This document shows positions 1-7,564 of a stretch of 42,671 nucleotides of DNA, piece after piece. The DNA comes from Thiohalocapsa halophila (GTDB taxonomy: Bacteria; Pseudomonadota; Gammaproteobacteria; Chromatiales; Chromatiaceae), in the NCBI RefSeq assembly GCF_016583825.1, contig NZ_NRRV01000047.1, positions 1 through 42,671 on the forward strand. Direction: 5' to 3'. A program made the translations under genes and the position numbers. The stretch's first letter is position 1, and each line of letters opens with the position of its first letter. The notes under the pieces were generated by a model. That model saw only the letters and a list, made by a program, of their open reading frames with translations. It searched no databases and was not told the DNA's origin.

Positions 1-59
1 AGTTGCGGATGCCGCTCCAGTCGCTCAAGCAGCGCTTCGTCTTCGGTTCGTCTCGGCAT
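1..59 (-). CDS. N-terminus of an unidentified small protein (partial, runs off left edge)
   Basis: Only the first 19-20 codons are inside the window. The minus strand shows a strong ribosome binding site (AAGGAG) seven bases before an ATG whose complement is at 57-59. The product begins MPRRTEDEALLERLERHPQL, a charged helical start. The good ribosome binding site and clean reading frame make a real gene likely. The text vaguely resembles short proteins encoded next to some insertion sequences, but this is memory-based and too short to be reliable. No function is assigned. Confidence 0.5.
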   Translation of the reverse strand, partial: MPRRTEDEALLERLERHPQ

Positions 60-166
60 CGTCGGCTCCTTGTTTCAGCAATTTACCGCTCAATCCTAGC
101 AAACAACATCAGTACTGTTCGCACCCGGCAGCGCCGCCGGGTGCGGCGACGCCTTGGGAGGTGCGC

Positions 167-526
167 TCAGACCAGGGTCACAGGCCCATGATCGTCGCAA
201 TGGTCGCCATGCGGGTGATGCAGGCGCCCGTCCACGATGTAGTCCACGTGATCGCCGTGCGGGACGGCCTCGTGGTCGCAGCCGGGGCCGTGGATATGGC
301 CACTGTCGCAACAGGCGGTGATGCGGTGGTCGCAGCCGTCGGGGTTGGTCTCGCTAACCTCGATGACGTGCTCATCGTAGTGCGTCTTGCCGTCCACCGT
401 GTGCGGATGGTGCAGGTGGCCGTCGTGCAGGTAGTCCACGTGGTCGCCGTGGCGAACGGGCTGGTGGCCGCAGCCGGGGCCGTGCTCGTGGTCATGATGC
501 GGATGGGTCTTGCAAGGCTCGGTCAT
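167..526 (-). CDS. Small histidine-rich, probably zinc-binding protein
   Basis: 119 residues, about a quarter histidine, with no signal peptide or membrane segment. The sequence is an internal duplication: HGPGCGH followed by HGDHVDYLHDGHLHHPH in the N-terminal half, and HGPGCDH followed by HGDHVDYIVDGRLHHPH in the C-terminal half, separated by a less His-rich linker with several cysteines. His, Cys and Asp clusters of this kind bind Zn or similar divalent metals. The gene lies on the edge of a Znu-type transporter island, so a cytoplasmic zinc buffer or chaperone role is inferred. Similar uncharacterised proteins are commonly seen near bacterial zinc genes. A GGGAG sequence precedes the ATG. 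The specific biochemical role is unknown. Confidence 0.85.
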   Translation of the reverse strand: MTEPCKTHPHHDHEHGPGCGHQPVRHGDHVDYLHDGHLHHPHTVDGKTHYDEHVIEVSETNPDGCDHRITACCDSGHIHGPGCDHEAVPHGDHVDYIVDGRLHHPHGDHCDDHGPVTLV

Positions 527-787
527 TGCTCAGGCTCCCAGGGTCTGGTGCTTGGACAGGTGTCATGCCGGGGCCGGACGCAGGTGCTGGGCCCGGCGAT
601 CACTTTGATGAATCGACCTATTGGGACCTGTTCTTGATAAGCGCCCGCGGGGGAGCGGCCCCCGGTGCCCAGAGGTCGTTGCCCACACGTCGGTGCGAGC
701 CGGCCCGGCATACACACCCGACAAGCCTAGACCAAGGCACAGACGGCTGCGCTGTCTGCGGTCAAGTGGGTCGGCAGCCGTTCAGGA

Positions 788-3532
788 TCAGCCGCCCTGA
801 AGACGCTCGATGCGCTGCTCCAGCGCCTTGATGGCCGCGTCCCGCTCGGCGCGCAGTGCCTCCAGGTCCCGGCGCAGCCGGCCGGGGTCCAGGTCCCCAG
901 GGCCTCTGTCGCCGGCGTCTCTGTTGCCGGAGTCTCCGTCGCCAGTGTCTGGGTTGCCGGGCGCGTTTGCGGTGAGGGCGCGGCTCGCCCGTGCGAGCAG
1001 CGCCTGTGCCCCTTCGGCGTCGCCCTGGGCGTCGGCGAGGCTGGCCGCGAAGATGTCGAGCCCGGCGGGAACCGCCTGGCGTTGCTGCGGCGCAAGACGC
1101 GCGAGGTAGGGGGCGTCGGCCACGGGCGCCGCCGCCAGCACACTGCGGAAGAAGTCGATCAGCGGCTCACCGACGAGCCAGCCGCGGCGGCCGGCCGCCT
1201 CGGCGCGCTGGGCGCGGGCCGCACTGAACTGGAGTCGGGGGCGATCGTCCGTGTTGAGCGGATAGCCCGCCAGCAGGTCGGCGGCGCGGCCGAGGTTGCC
1301 GGCGTAGTAGAGCAATAAGGGCGGGGTGTCGGGATCGGGCAGGACCGAGTCCTGTGGTCCCCGCGCATCGCCGGCGACGGCGTCGGCGCGCAGCGCCCGC
1401 GCCCGGCGCAGCACCGCGGCGGGCTCCAGCGGCGCGGCATCCAGGCGGCCGACCAGGGCGACGATGGGTCCCTCCGGCAGAAAGTCGCCGCGCCAGAGGG
1501 TCACGTGCGGAAAGACGGCCGTGAAGGTCCGCGCGATGCTGCCGAGCTCCTGCGCCGTCACCTGATACAAGGGCACCCACTGGGCGAACAGCCCGCCCGG
1601 CGCCAAGCGCTCGGCGACGTGCTGGAAATGCTCCAGGGAGTAGAGCGCCGCGTTGCCGCGCTTCCAGGGCACGAACAGGTCACCGATGATCACGTCATAG
1701 GCTTCATCCGTGGCGCCCAAGTGGTGGCGGCCGTCTTCTGCCAGCAGCCTGACCTGCGGGTCCTCGAACAGCCCGTTCGCATAGGGCCGGAAGTACTCGG
1801 CGGCCAGGTCGATGACGTCGCCGAGCAGCTCCGCCACCACCACCTCCTTGACCGGGTGCGCCAGGGCCGCGCCGGCGGTGATGCCGGTGCCCATGCCGAG
1901 GAAGAACACCCGGTCCGGCGCCGGATGCAGCAGCAGCGGGAAGTGCGCCTGGCGCTGCTGAAGGCCATGCCCGCGGGTGCTGCCCAGGGTGTAGTGATTG
2001 TCCACCTTGATGCCGAGGTGCTCGCCGCGGCGCACGACGGCCACGGTGCCGGCGCCGCCCTCGCGTGCTTCCAGCAGGGTCTCGGCACGCTGCACCGAGT
2101 CCGTGCGCACCACCGGCAGCCGGCCTGCATCCAGCGCCGAGAGCAGCAGCAGAAAGCCCAGCACCGGCGCCAGTACCAGCATTGGCGCAAGCCAGGGCCG
2201 TGCGCATAAGCCCGCCGCGGCGGGGGCGACCGCCAGGGTCGTCAGCAGCATCGCCGCGGCCAGGTAGAGCCCCGCCAGCCATTGGATGGCGCGCCACAGG
2301 CCGAGCCATTCGAGCAGCAGGAAGCCCGCCGCCAGCGAGCCCAGGATGGCGCCCAGCGTGTTCAGCGCCAGCAGGCCGCCAACCTGCTCGCCGGGGCTGC
2401 GCGCGCCGGCCTCCGCCGCCTTCCATAGGTACGGGAACACCACGCCGAGCACCAGTGTGGGGCCGGCGAGGATGGCCACGGCAGCCAGGCCGAGGGTGCG
2501 CAGGTAGTCGGGCCAATCGCGGCCGGCACCGAGGTAGCCAAGCCCGTCGGTCAGCCAGAAGAACAGCTGCGGCGTGAGCGCCACCAGCAGCGCCGCGCCA
2601 CACAGCAGCCCAACCAGGGTCGGCACCACCGGCAGCCGTCGCCGCGCCAGCCAGCCGGCGACGAACGACCCGGCGGCCAGGGCAAGCAGGAAGACCACCA
2701 GGATGACGGCGTAGCTGTAGACAGAGTTTTGCAGCACCTGCGCGAACATCCGCGTCCACAGCACCTCCAGCGCCAGCGCGACGAAACCGGACAAGAACGC
2801 GAGCCCGCGCAGCCAGGCCTGTGGTAGCGCCTCCGCAGCTAGGGCGACCGCCGGCACCTGGGGCGGAGATGCCTGCACCCCCTCGAGCATCTGTGCCGAG
2901 CCCCGGCCACCCAGCCACCAGGCGCTCAGCGCGATGCCGCCGGCGAGCGCCAACGCCAGCAGGTAGCTGCCGTCGTAGCCCAAAATCGGTGGCAGCAGAA
3001 AGGCGGCACTCAGGGCGCCGATGGCCGCGCCCGCGGTGTTCACGCCATAGAGCAGCGGCACCAGGCGCCCGAGCGCCGCGGGGTGGCGCACCAGCCAGGC
3101 GCTCAGCACCGGCAGGGTGCCGCCCATAAACAAGGCGGCCGGCGACAACAGCACCAGCGCGAGCAGCAGCTTGATGCCCACCAGCAGGCCCGGCGCCGGC
3201 TCGGCCAGGTGGCTGTAGAGCGTGCCGTACTGGGCGGCGAAGGCCGGCGCCAGCAGAAAGTAGCCGAGTCCTGCCACCAGGACGCCCACCTCCAGAAGCG
3301 CGTAGGAGCGCAGCGGCCGGGTGATGCGGCGGCTGCGCCGGCCCCAGTAGGCGCTGCCGGCGGCGAGCCCCAGAAAGAAGGCCGCCAGGGTGGCGGCGGC
3401 CGCCTGTGCCGTCGCCCCGAACAGCAGCGACAGCTCGCGCATCCACACCACTTGCAGCACCAGCGCGCTGAAGCCCGAAAGGAAGAACAGCCCGAAGACG
3501 GTGACCATCGCGCCGCGCCTGATGTCTCGCAT
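788..3532 (-). CDS. Fused polytopic membrane protein / spermidine-synthase-like protein
   Basis: 914 residues. The first about 490 residues carry many hydrophobic helices in a transporter-like arrangement (start motif GLFFLSGFSALVLQVVWMRE, repeated near residue 245 as AFLSGFVALALEVLWTRMF, which suggests two related membrane halves). Residues of about 500-740 form a Rossmann methyltransferase/aminopropyltransferase-like domain with the nucleotide-binding loop FFLGMGTGITAG, AEDGRHHLG and DVIIGDLFVPW. A Gly/Asp-rich linker and a short C-terminal coiled coil follow. The family is usually annotated fused MFS/spermidine synthase; its true substrate is not established, and the canonical polyamine-site Asp motif is only partly matched. 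An alternative start is Met9. The gene is divergent from 3608 across a Zur-box-like palindrome, so zinc regulation is inferred. Confidence 0.85.
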   Translation of the reverse strand: MRDIRRGAMVTVFGLFFLSGFSALVLQVVWMRELSLLFGATAQAAAATLAAFFLGLAAGSAYWGRRSRRITRPLRSYALLEVGVLVAGLGYFLLAPAFAAQYGTLYSHLAEPAPGLLVGIKLLLALVLLSPAALFMGGTLPVLSAWLVRHPAALGRLVPLLYGVNTAGAAIGALSAAFLLPPILGYDGSYLLALALAGGIALSAWWLGGRGSAQMLEGVQASPPQVPAVALAAEALPQAWLRGLAFLSGFVALALEVLWTRMFAQVLQNSVYSYAVILVVFLLALAAGSFVAGWLARRRLPVVPTLVGLLCGAALLVALTPQLFFWLTDGLGYLGAGRDWPDYLRTLGLAAVAILAGPTLVLGVVFPYLWKAAEAGARSPGEQVGGLLALNTLGAILGSLAAGFLLLEWLGLWRAIQWLAGLYLAAAMLLTTLAVAPAAAGLCARPWLAPMLVLAPVLGFLLLLSALDAGRLPVVRTDSVQRAETLLEAREGGAGTVAVVRRGEHLGIKVDNHYTLGSTRGHGLQQRQAHFPLLLHPAPDRVFFLGMGTGITAGAALAHPVKEVVVAELLGDVIDLAAEYFRPYANGLFEDPQVRLLAEDGRHHLGATDEAYDVIIGDLFVPWKRGNAALYSLEHFQHVAERLAPGGLFAQWVPLYQVTAQELGSIARTFTAVFPHVTLWRGDFLPEGPIVALVGRLDAAPLEPAAVLRRARALRADAVAGDARGPQDSVLPDPDTPPLLLYYAGNLGRAADLLAGYPLNTDDRPRLQFSAARAQRAEAAGRRGWLVGEPLIDFFRSVLAAAPVADAPYLARLAPQQRQAVPAGLDIFAASLADAQGDAEGAQALLARASRALTANAPGNPDTGDGDSGNRDAGDRGPGDLDPGRLRRDLEALRAERDAAIKALEQRIERLQGG

Positions 3533-3551
3533 TTGCTACATGCAGCATTTT

Positions 3552-3574
3552 GGTTAAGTATGGTATAACATCCT
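3552..3574. promoter_or_regulatory. Zur-box-like palindrome in a divergent promoter region
   Basis: The intergenic sequence contains AAGTATGGTATAACAT. Its right half matches the ATAACAT arm of the gammaproteobacterial Zur operator exactly, while the left half matches partly. It is AT-rich within very GC-rich DNA, and lies 20 bp from the start of the minus-strand membrane/spermidine-synthase gene and about 34 bp from the GTG of the plus-strand small membrane protein. Position and gene content suggest zinc-dependent repression of both directions. No Zur gene is in the window, so this rests on motif similarity. Confidence 0.55.
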
Positions 3575-3607
3575 AGCAAGACTTCAGCCTGAGCGATCCC
3601 CCGACGC

Positions 3608-3949
3608 GTGTCCCAAGGCGCCACCTCCGCCGTCCTGCCCAGCTTCCGGCGTCGCCAGCAACCGCTTGCGGGCCTGTTGCTGGCCTGCGTCTTGCTGCTG
3701 GCACAGACGTTGCTGGCCGCCCATGGCATCGAGCACCTGGCGCATGCGGACGAGGACCTGTGCGAGGTCTGCCTGGCCGGTGCGCCCCTGGGTGCCGCAC
3801 TCGCTGCGGCCCCACTCGACAGCGCGCCCGACGCCATCCCGCCCGTGCGGCAGGCGAGCAAGCTCACCCGCCCTGCTCTCCAAGCGCCCTTCAATCTTCA
3901 CCCCGCCCGGGCGCCCCCCAAGCCGACCCGCGCTGAGCCCAGCCTGTGA
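3608..3949 (+). CDS. Small membrane or exported protein of the zinc island, CxxC motif
   Basis: 113 residues from a GTG start. A basic N-terminus precedes one hydrophobic segment (about residues 20-38, LAGLLLACVLLLAQTLLAAH), then HGIEHLAHADEDLCEVCLAG with His residues and a CxxC pair, then an Ala/Pro-rich tail. This resembles the short DUF2946-like proteins found in metal-resistance or zinc-uptake clusters, but I cannot assign the family firmly. The His/Cys cluster just outside the membrane could bind metal. It is the first gene of the plus-strand zinc block and lies directly after the Zur-like site. No strong ribosome binding site is seen, so expression may be modest or the start may differ. 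Confidence 0.65.
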   Translation: MSQGATSAVLPSFRRRQQPLAGLLLACVLLLAQTLLAAHGIEHLAHADEDLCEVCLAGAPLGAALAAAPLDSAPDAIPPVRQASKLTRPALQAPFNLHPARAPPKPTRAEPSL

Positions 3950-3973
3950 GCCCAGCCTGCGAGCCCAGCCTGC
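3935..3973 (+). repeat. Three tandem 13-bp repeats over a stop codon
   Basis: The unit GAGCCCAGCCTGY occurs three times in exact succession (3935, 3948, 3961). The first unit overlaps the TGA stop of the upstream small gene. The copies differ only at the last base. It is followed by an imperfect GC-rich inverted repeat (about 3970-3999, CTGCGGC facing GCCGCAG). Confidence 0.9.
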
Positions 3974-4039
3974 GGCGGCGCTGAGCCGCTGCCGCAGGCC
4001 CCCTGAGACCAGTCGAACGCCATCGTGCCGGCGCCCGCA

Positions 4040-4072
4040 GACGCCGTGCCGGCGCGGTGGGTGGCGTCTTTT
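4040..4072 (+). terminator. Possible attenuator or terminator hairpin before the outer-membrane gene
   Basis: GACGCC at 4040-4045 can pair with GGCGTC at 4063-4068, directly followed by TTTT. The hairpin ends 15 bases before the ATG of the outer-membrane gene and just before its TTGGAG ribosome binding site. The stem is short with a long GC-rich loop, so it is a weak terminator by itself; it could tune expression between the small membrane gene and the barrel gene. Confidence 0.3.
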
Positions 4073-4087
4073 CCATTGGAGTGCACA

Positions 4088-5791
4088 ATGAACCAGTCCG
4101 TCACGCGGGCCGCCCTGCTCGGCGCCCTGCTCACCCCGGCCGCCGCGGTCACCGCCGGCGATGCCGACATCGACGCGCTGCGCGCAGAGCTCGAAGCCAT
4201 GCGCAGCCAGTACGAAGGCCGTATCCGGGCGCTGGAGTCGCGCCTGTCCGACGCCGAGCAGGCCGCCGACGTGGCGCGCCAGGCGGCGGGTGCCGATGCC
4301 CTGTCGCTGCCCATGACGGCACCGCGGGTGCTGCGCAGCCAAAGCCAGGCCTCCGGCCAGGTGCCCGCCGGCAGCCGCAGCGCCGGGCTGTTCGACGCCG
4401 TGACCTCGGGCACGGCCTTCAACCCGCAGATCTCGGTGATCCTGGACGGCAACTACTACCAGGACGACACCGAGGACGGGAACGGCGCCGCACTGGTGGG
4501 CGAGGCTTTGCAGGCCGGCGGTGGCGGCCATGCCCATGACCACGGTGCGGGTGGACACGACCACGGCGATGGCGGCCACGCCCATGCCGTGGCAGAGCCC
4601 GGATTCAACCTGCGCTCGGCGGAGCTCTATTTCAGCGCCACTGTTGACCCGTATTTCGATGCAGCGAGCTATATCACCATCAGTGGCGACGGCGATGTCA
4701 CCCTGGAAGAGGCCTACTTCCAGACCCGTTCCCTCCCCTATGGCCTGCGGGTCAAGGGCGGCAAATTCCTGAGTGACTTCGGCTATGCCAACAACCAGCA
4801 CCCACACCAGTGGGACTTCGTCGACCAGAACCTGCCCTATCTGAATCTGCTGGGGTTCCACGGTATTCAGGACACGGGTGTGCAGCTCACCTGGCTGCCG
4901 GAGCTGCCCGTTTACACCCTGCTCGGCGCCGAGGCGCTGCAGGGCGACCAGGAGGTCTTCGGCGCCACCCTCGGCGACACCGACCAGACCGAGCTCAACT
5001 TGGGCGACACGGACTCGGGGCCGCGGCTGTTCACCGCCTTCGCGAAGGTCGCGCCCGAGATCGGCCGCAACCATGCGCTGCAGATCGGCGTGTCCTACGC
5101 GCATGCCACCCAGCATCAGGCCGTGCACGAGCACACCCATGCCGTGCATGAGCATGAGCATGACGAGCATGACCACGGGCACGACGAGCATGAGCACGAG
5201 CACGAGCACGAGGCCGAGCATGCCCACGCGGACGAGCATGCCCACGACGAGCATCACGACGACATGCATGACCACGGCGACGGCATCACGGAGGAATTGC
5301 ACCGGGCTGGCCTCGCCGGCGATGCGGACCTCTGGGGCATCGATCTGGTGTACAAGTACGACGCCCCCGGCGCCTACGGCCAGGGCGATGCCACCTTCCA
5401 GACCGAATACCTGCGCTCCAGCAAAGACCTGACGGTGCGCTCCAGCGCGCACCCCGAGCGCATCGGCAGCAACCGCACCTTCACCACCGACGGCCTCTAT
5501 GCCCAGGCCACCTACGGCTTCCTGCCCAAGTGGAAGGCTGGGCTGCGCTACGACGTGCTCGGCCTCACCAACGAGGTGAGCGGCGGGCGCAGCGACAGCT
5601 TCGGCAGCTCCGAGCGCTGGACGGCCAATGTCACCTGGAGCCTCTCGGAGTTCTCGCAGCTGCGGGCGCAATACGCCTACAACGACATCCTCGTGGGGGA
5701 AGGCGACCATGGGGAAGAGCGGGAGCAGTTCAGCGCCTTCTACCTGCAATTCCTGATGAGCTTGGGGAGTCATGGGGCGCATGAGTTTTGA
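4088..5791 (+). CDS. Histidine-rich zinc-associated outer-membrane beta-barrel protein
   Basis: 567 residues from the ATG at 4088, chosen because TTGGAG lies just upstream and it gives a clean signal peptide (about residues 1-23). After the signal comes a coiled coil (about 24-65, DALRAELEAMRSQYEGRIRA), as in porins with periplasmic coiled-coil tethers. A porin-like body follows with alternating aromatic strands, ending in a terminal Phe typical of Bam substrates. Two His/Asp/Glu loops, about residues 148-168 and 340-400, consist of HDH, HEH and HAH runs likely to bind zinc. The family resembles zinc-regulated outer-membrane proteins found next to znu genes. No TonB box or plug was recognised, so a porin-type role is favoured. 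Its stop codon runs directly into a heptamer repeat array. Confidence 0.85.
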   Translation: MNQSVTRAALLGALLTPAAAVTAGDADIDALRAELEAMRSQYEGRIRALESRLSDAEQAADVARQAAGADALSLPMTAPRVLRSQSQASGQVPAGSRSAGLFDAVTSGTAFNPQISVILDGNYYQDDTEDGNGAALVGEALQAGGGGHAHDHGAGGHDHGDGGHAHAVAEPGFNLRSAELYFSATVDPYFDAASYITISGDGDVTLEEAYFQTRSLPYGLRVKGGKFLSDFGYANNQHPHQWDFVDQNLPYLNLLGFHGIQDTGVQLTWLPELPVYTLLGAEALQGDQEVFGATLGDTDQTELNLGDTDSGPRLFTAFAKVAPEIGRNHALQIGVSYAHATQHQAVHEHTHAVHEHEHDEHDHGHDEHEHEHEHEAEHAHADEHAHDEHHDDMHDHGDGITEELHRAGLAGDADLWGIDLVYKYDAPGAYGQGDATFQTEYLRSSKDLTVRSSAHPERIGSNRTFTTDGLYAQATYGFLPKWKAGLRYDVLGLTNEVSGGRSDSFGSSERWTANVTWSLSEFSQLRAQYAYNDILVGEGDHGEEREQFSAFYLQFLMSLGSHGAHEF

Positions 5792-5792
5792 G

Positions 5793-5911
5793 TACGGAGT
5801 ACGGAGTACGGAGTACGGAGTACGGAGTGCGGAGTACGGGATGCGCAGTGCGGGGTGCGCGGTGCGCGGTGCGCGGTGCGCGGTGTGCGGTGCGCGGTGC
5901 GCGGTGCGGGG
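5793..5911 (+). repeat. Seventeen-unit heptanucleotide tandem array
   Basis: Seventeen 7-bp units in unbroken register, starting two bases after the stop of the outer-membrane gene. The first five are TACGGAG, then TGCGGAG, TACGGGA, TGCGCAG and TGCGGGG, then mostly TGCGCGG to the end. The array therefore drifts from one heptamer to another by point changes without ever losing the 7-bp phase. Open frames through it give a periodic STEYGVR-type peptide and are not real genes. Confidence 0.95.
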
Positions 5912-5991
5912 CGCGGAATGGGTGCTCGGCTTGGTTGGGACCGAGTGCCTTTGCTTGGCCTGATGTGACTTTGGTGTGACGGAGGTTAGTG

Positions 5992-6873
5992 ATGAGACGA
6001 CTTTTGACTGGGTTATGGGCTGGCCTGGCGCTGCTGGCGGCGCCGGTGCTGGCCTTGGACGTGGTGGCCACGAGCCCGAGCATGGGGGCGTTGGTGCGGG
6101 CGGTGGCGCCGCAGGCGCAGCTGACGGTGCTGGCGGGGCCTGATCGGGACCTGCACGCCCTCCAGGCCAAGCCCAGCATGATCCGGGCGTTGCGCAGTGC
6201 GGATCTACTGGTGGCCGTGGGCGCCGAGCTGGAGATGGGCTGGCTGCCGGCGGCGTCGTCGAGCGCCGCCAACCCGGACATCCTGCCGGGGCGCGAGGGG
6301 TACTTCGAGGCCGCCGCGCAGGTGCCCCTGCTGGACGTCGGCGGCCCGGCGGATCGGGCCATGGGCGACGTGCATCCGGCGGGCAACCCGCACGTGGACC
6401 TGGACCCGGTGCGCATGGCCCAGGTTGCCGAGGCGCTGGGGGCGCGCATGGCCCGGCTGCATCCGGGCAATGCCGCGAGCTACCGCGCCAATGCCCGGCG
6501 CTTCGCCAAGGCCGTCGAGCAACGCCTGCCGCAATGGCAGGCCGAGCTTGCGGACGCCCCCGGCGCCGTGCTCTATCACCGCGACGCCATCTATCTGCTG
6601 GAGCGCTTCGAGGTGCCCTTGCTCGGCACCATCGAGCCGGTGCCGGGCGTGCCGCCGAGCGGGCGGGACCTGCGGGCGCTGGCCGGCAAGCTCCGCGGCG
6701 GCGAGGGCATCATCATCCATGCGCCCTACCAGTCGCCGAAGGGCCCGCGCAAGCTGGGCCGGGAGCTGGGCTGGCCGGTGGAGACCCTGCCGCTGTCGCC
6801 GCCGGTGAGCGCCGACGGCGACGGCTATCTGCGCCACATCGACCGCTGGGTGAGCGCCGTTGCCAGTGCATGA
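5992..6873 (+). CDS. znuA: Zinc (or manganese) ABC transporter, periplasmic metal-binding protein
   Basis: 293 residues from the ATG at 5992, six bases after GGAGG. A GTG at 5989 is too close to the ribosome binding site. The protein has a signal peptide (about 1-21, ending APVLA) and the cluster A-I/TroA fold. It shows an N-lobe loop DRDLHALQAKPS with the conserved first His, a central HPAGNPHVDLDP segment with further ligand His residues, a late His in the IIIHAPYQSPKGPRK region, and Asp residues near DGDGYL. It lacks the long His/Asp-rich loop of many ZnuA proteins; the partner outer-membrane protein carries that feature instead. It overlaps the ATPase gene, which points to translational coupling. 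Zinc is inferred from context; Mn cannot be excluded. Confidence 0.88.
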   Translation: MRRLLTGLWAGLALLAAPVLALDVVATSPSMGALVRAVAPQAQLTVLAGPDRDLHALQAKPSMIRALRSADLLVAVGAELEMGWLPAASSSAANPDILPGREGYFEAAAQVPLLDVGGPADRAMGDVHPAGNPHVDLDPVRMAQVAEALGARMARLHPGNAASYRANARRFAKAVEQRLPQWQAELADAPGAVLYHRDAIYLLERFEVPLLGTIEPVPGVPPSGRDLRALAGKLRGGEGIIIHAPYQSPKGPRKLGRELGWPVETLPLSPPVSADGDGYLRHIDRWVSAVASA

Positions 6874-7564
6874 ATCGCTGGCGCCCGATCCGCTGTCGCC
6901 GGGGCCGGCGTCTGCCGGTGGAGCGCCGCCGGAGGCCGTGCTCCAGCTGGAGGCATTGGTCGCCGGCTGGCGGCGGCCGGTGGTGGGGCCGGTGTCGCTC
7001 GCGCTCGGCCGCGGCGAGGTGGTGGGACTCTGGGGCGCGAACGGCAGCGGCAAGTCCACGCTGCTCGCCGCCATCGCAGGGCAGGCGCACCGCTTCGACG
7101 GCCGGCTCCGGCTGGCGGGCGGCACGGGCGTCGCGGTGCAGCCACAGGCACCGGTTCGCCTCGACCCGCTGCCGGTGACAGGCAACGAGCTTCTCACCGT
7201 CGCCGGCGCGGACCCGCACGCCGCCGGCCTGCCGCCGACCCTGGCGGCGCTGCTGCCGCAGCGTCTCGACCGCATCAGCGGCGGCCAGCACCAGCTGCTC
7301 TGTGTCTGGGCGGCACTCGCCGGCCCCGCAGGCTTGGTGCTGCTGGACGAGCCCACCAACAATCTGGACCCGATCCACACCGCGGTGCTGGCCGAGATGC
7401 TCGCCCACCGGCGAGCGGACCGGGCGGTGCTGCTGGTGAGCCACGAGCGCGCTTTCCTGGAGGCCCATTGCAGCCGCATCCTGGCGCTGGACGCAGGCGG
7501 CGCACTGGCCGCGGAGCACCGGCCCGCGGCGCCGTTGACGGCAGGCGATGGCGAATGGACCTGA
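6866..7564 (+). CDS. znuC: Zinc ABC transporter, ATP-binding subunit
   Basis: About 233 residues. Walker A is GANGSGKST (about residues 57-65), the signature is RISGGQHQ, Walker B is GLVLLDEP followed by TNNLDP, and the H-loop is VSHERAF. No in-frame ATG exists near the start; GTG 6866 or TTG 6860 are the options, both overlapping the end of the binding-protein gene. GTG is preferred, with GGTGAG upstream. The protein powers metal import through the membrane partner encoded next, with which it overlaps by 10 bp. The region before the Walker A motif is unusually Pro/Ala-rich. Confidence 0.87.
   Translation: MHESLAPDPLSPGPASAGGAPPEAVLQLEALVAGWRRPVVGPVSLALGRGEVVGLWGANGSGKSTLLAAIAGQAHRFDGRLRLAGGTGVAVQPQAPVRLDPLPVTGNELLTVAGADPHAAGLPPTLAALLPQRLDRISGGQHQLLCVWAALAGPAGLVLLDEPTNNLDPIHTAVLAEMLAHRRADRAVLLVSHERAFLEAHCSRILALDAGGALAAEHRPAAPLTAGDGEWT

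Noticed and set aside
178..495. Thr/Ala/Pro-rich minus-strand frame inside the His-rich gene
   Set aside because: Alternative frame of the His-rich gene with strongly biased composition and no conserved text.
3584..5782. 732-codon open frame antisense to the outer-membrane gene
   Set aside because: Val/Met/Leu-rich shadow of a high-GC, His-rich gene; the plus-strand frame has a signal peptide, ribosome binding site and terminal Phe.
5793..5911. Possible CRISPR array
   Set aside because: Units are 7 bp, contiguous and without spacers; no cas genes are nearby.
5964..5985. Two TGTGAC motifs 11 bp apart before znuA as a PhoB or CRP site
   Set aside because: Neither sequence nor symmetry fits CRP, and the half-site does not match PhoB; chance is likely in this short stretch.
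5772..6470. Open frames on both strands with STEYGVR or TAHRAPR periodic peptides
   Set aside because: They are translations of the heptamer array; the 7-bp unit gives a 7-residue period in every frame. No ribosome binding sites, and they overlap znuA.
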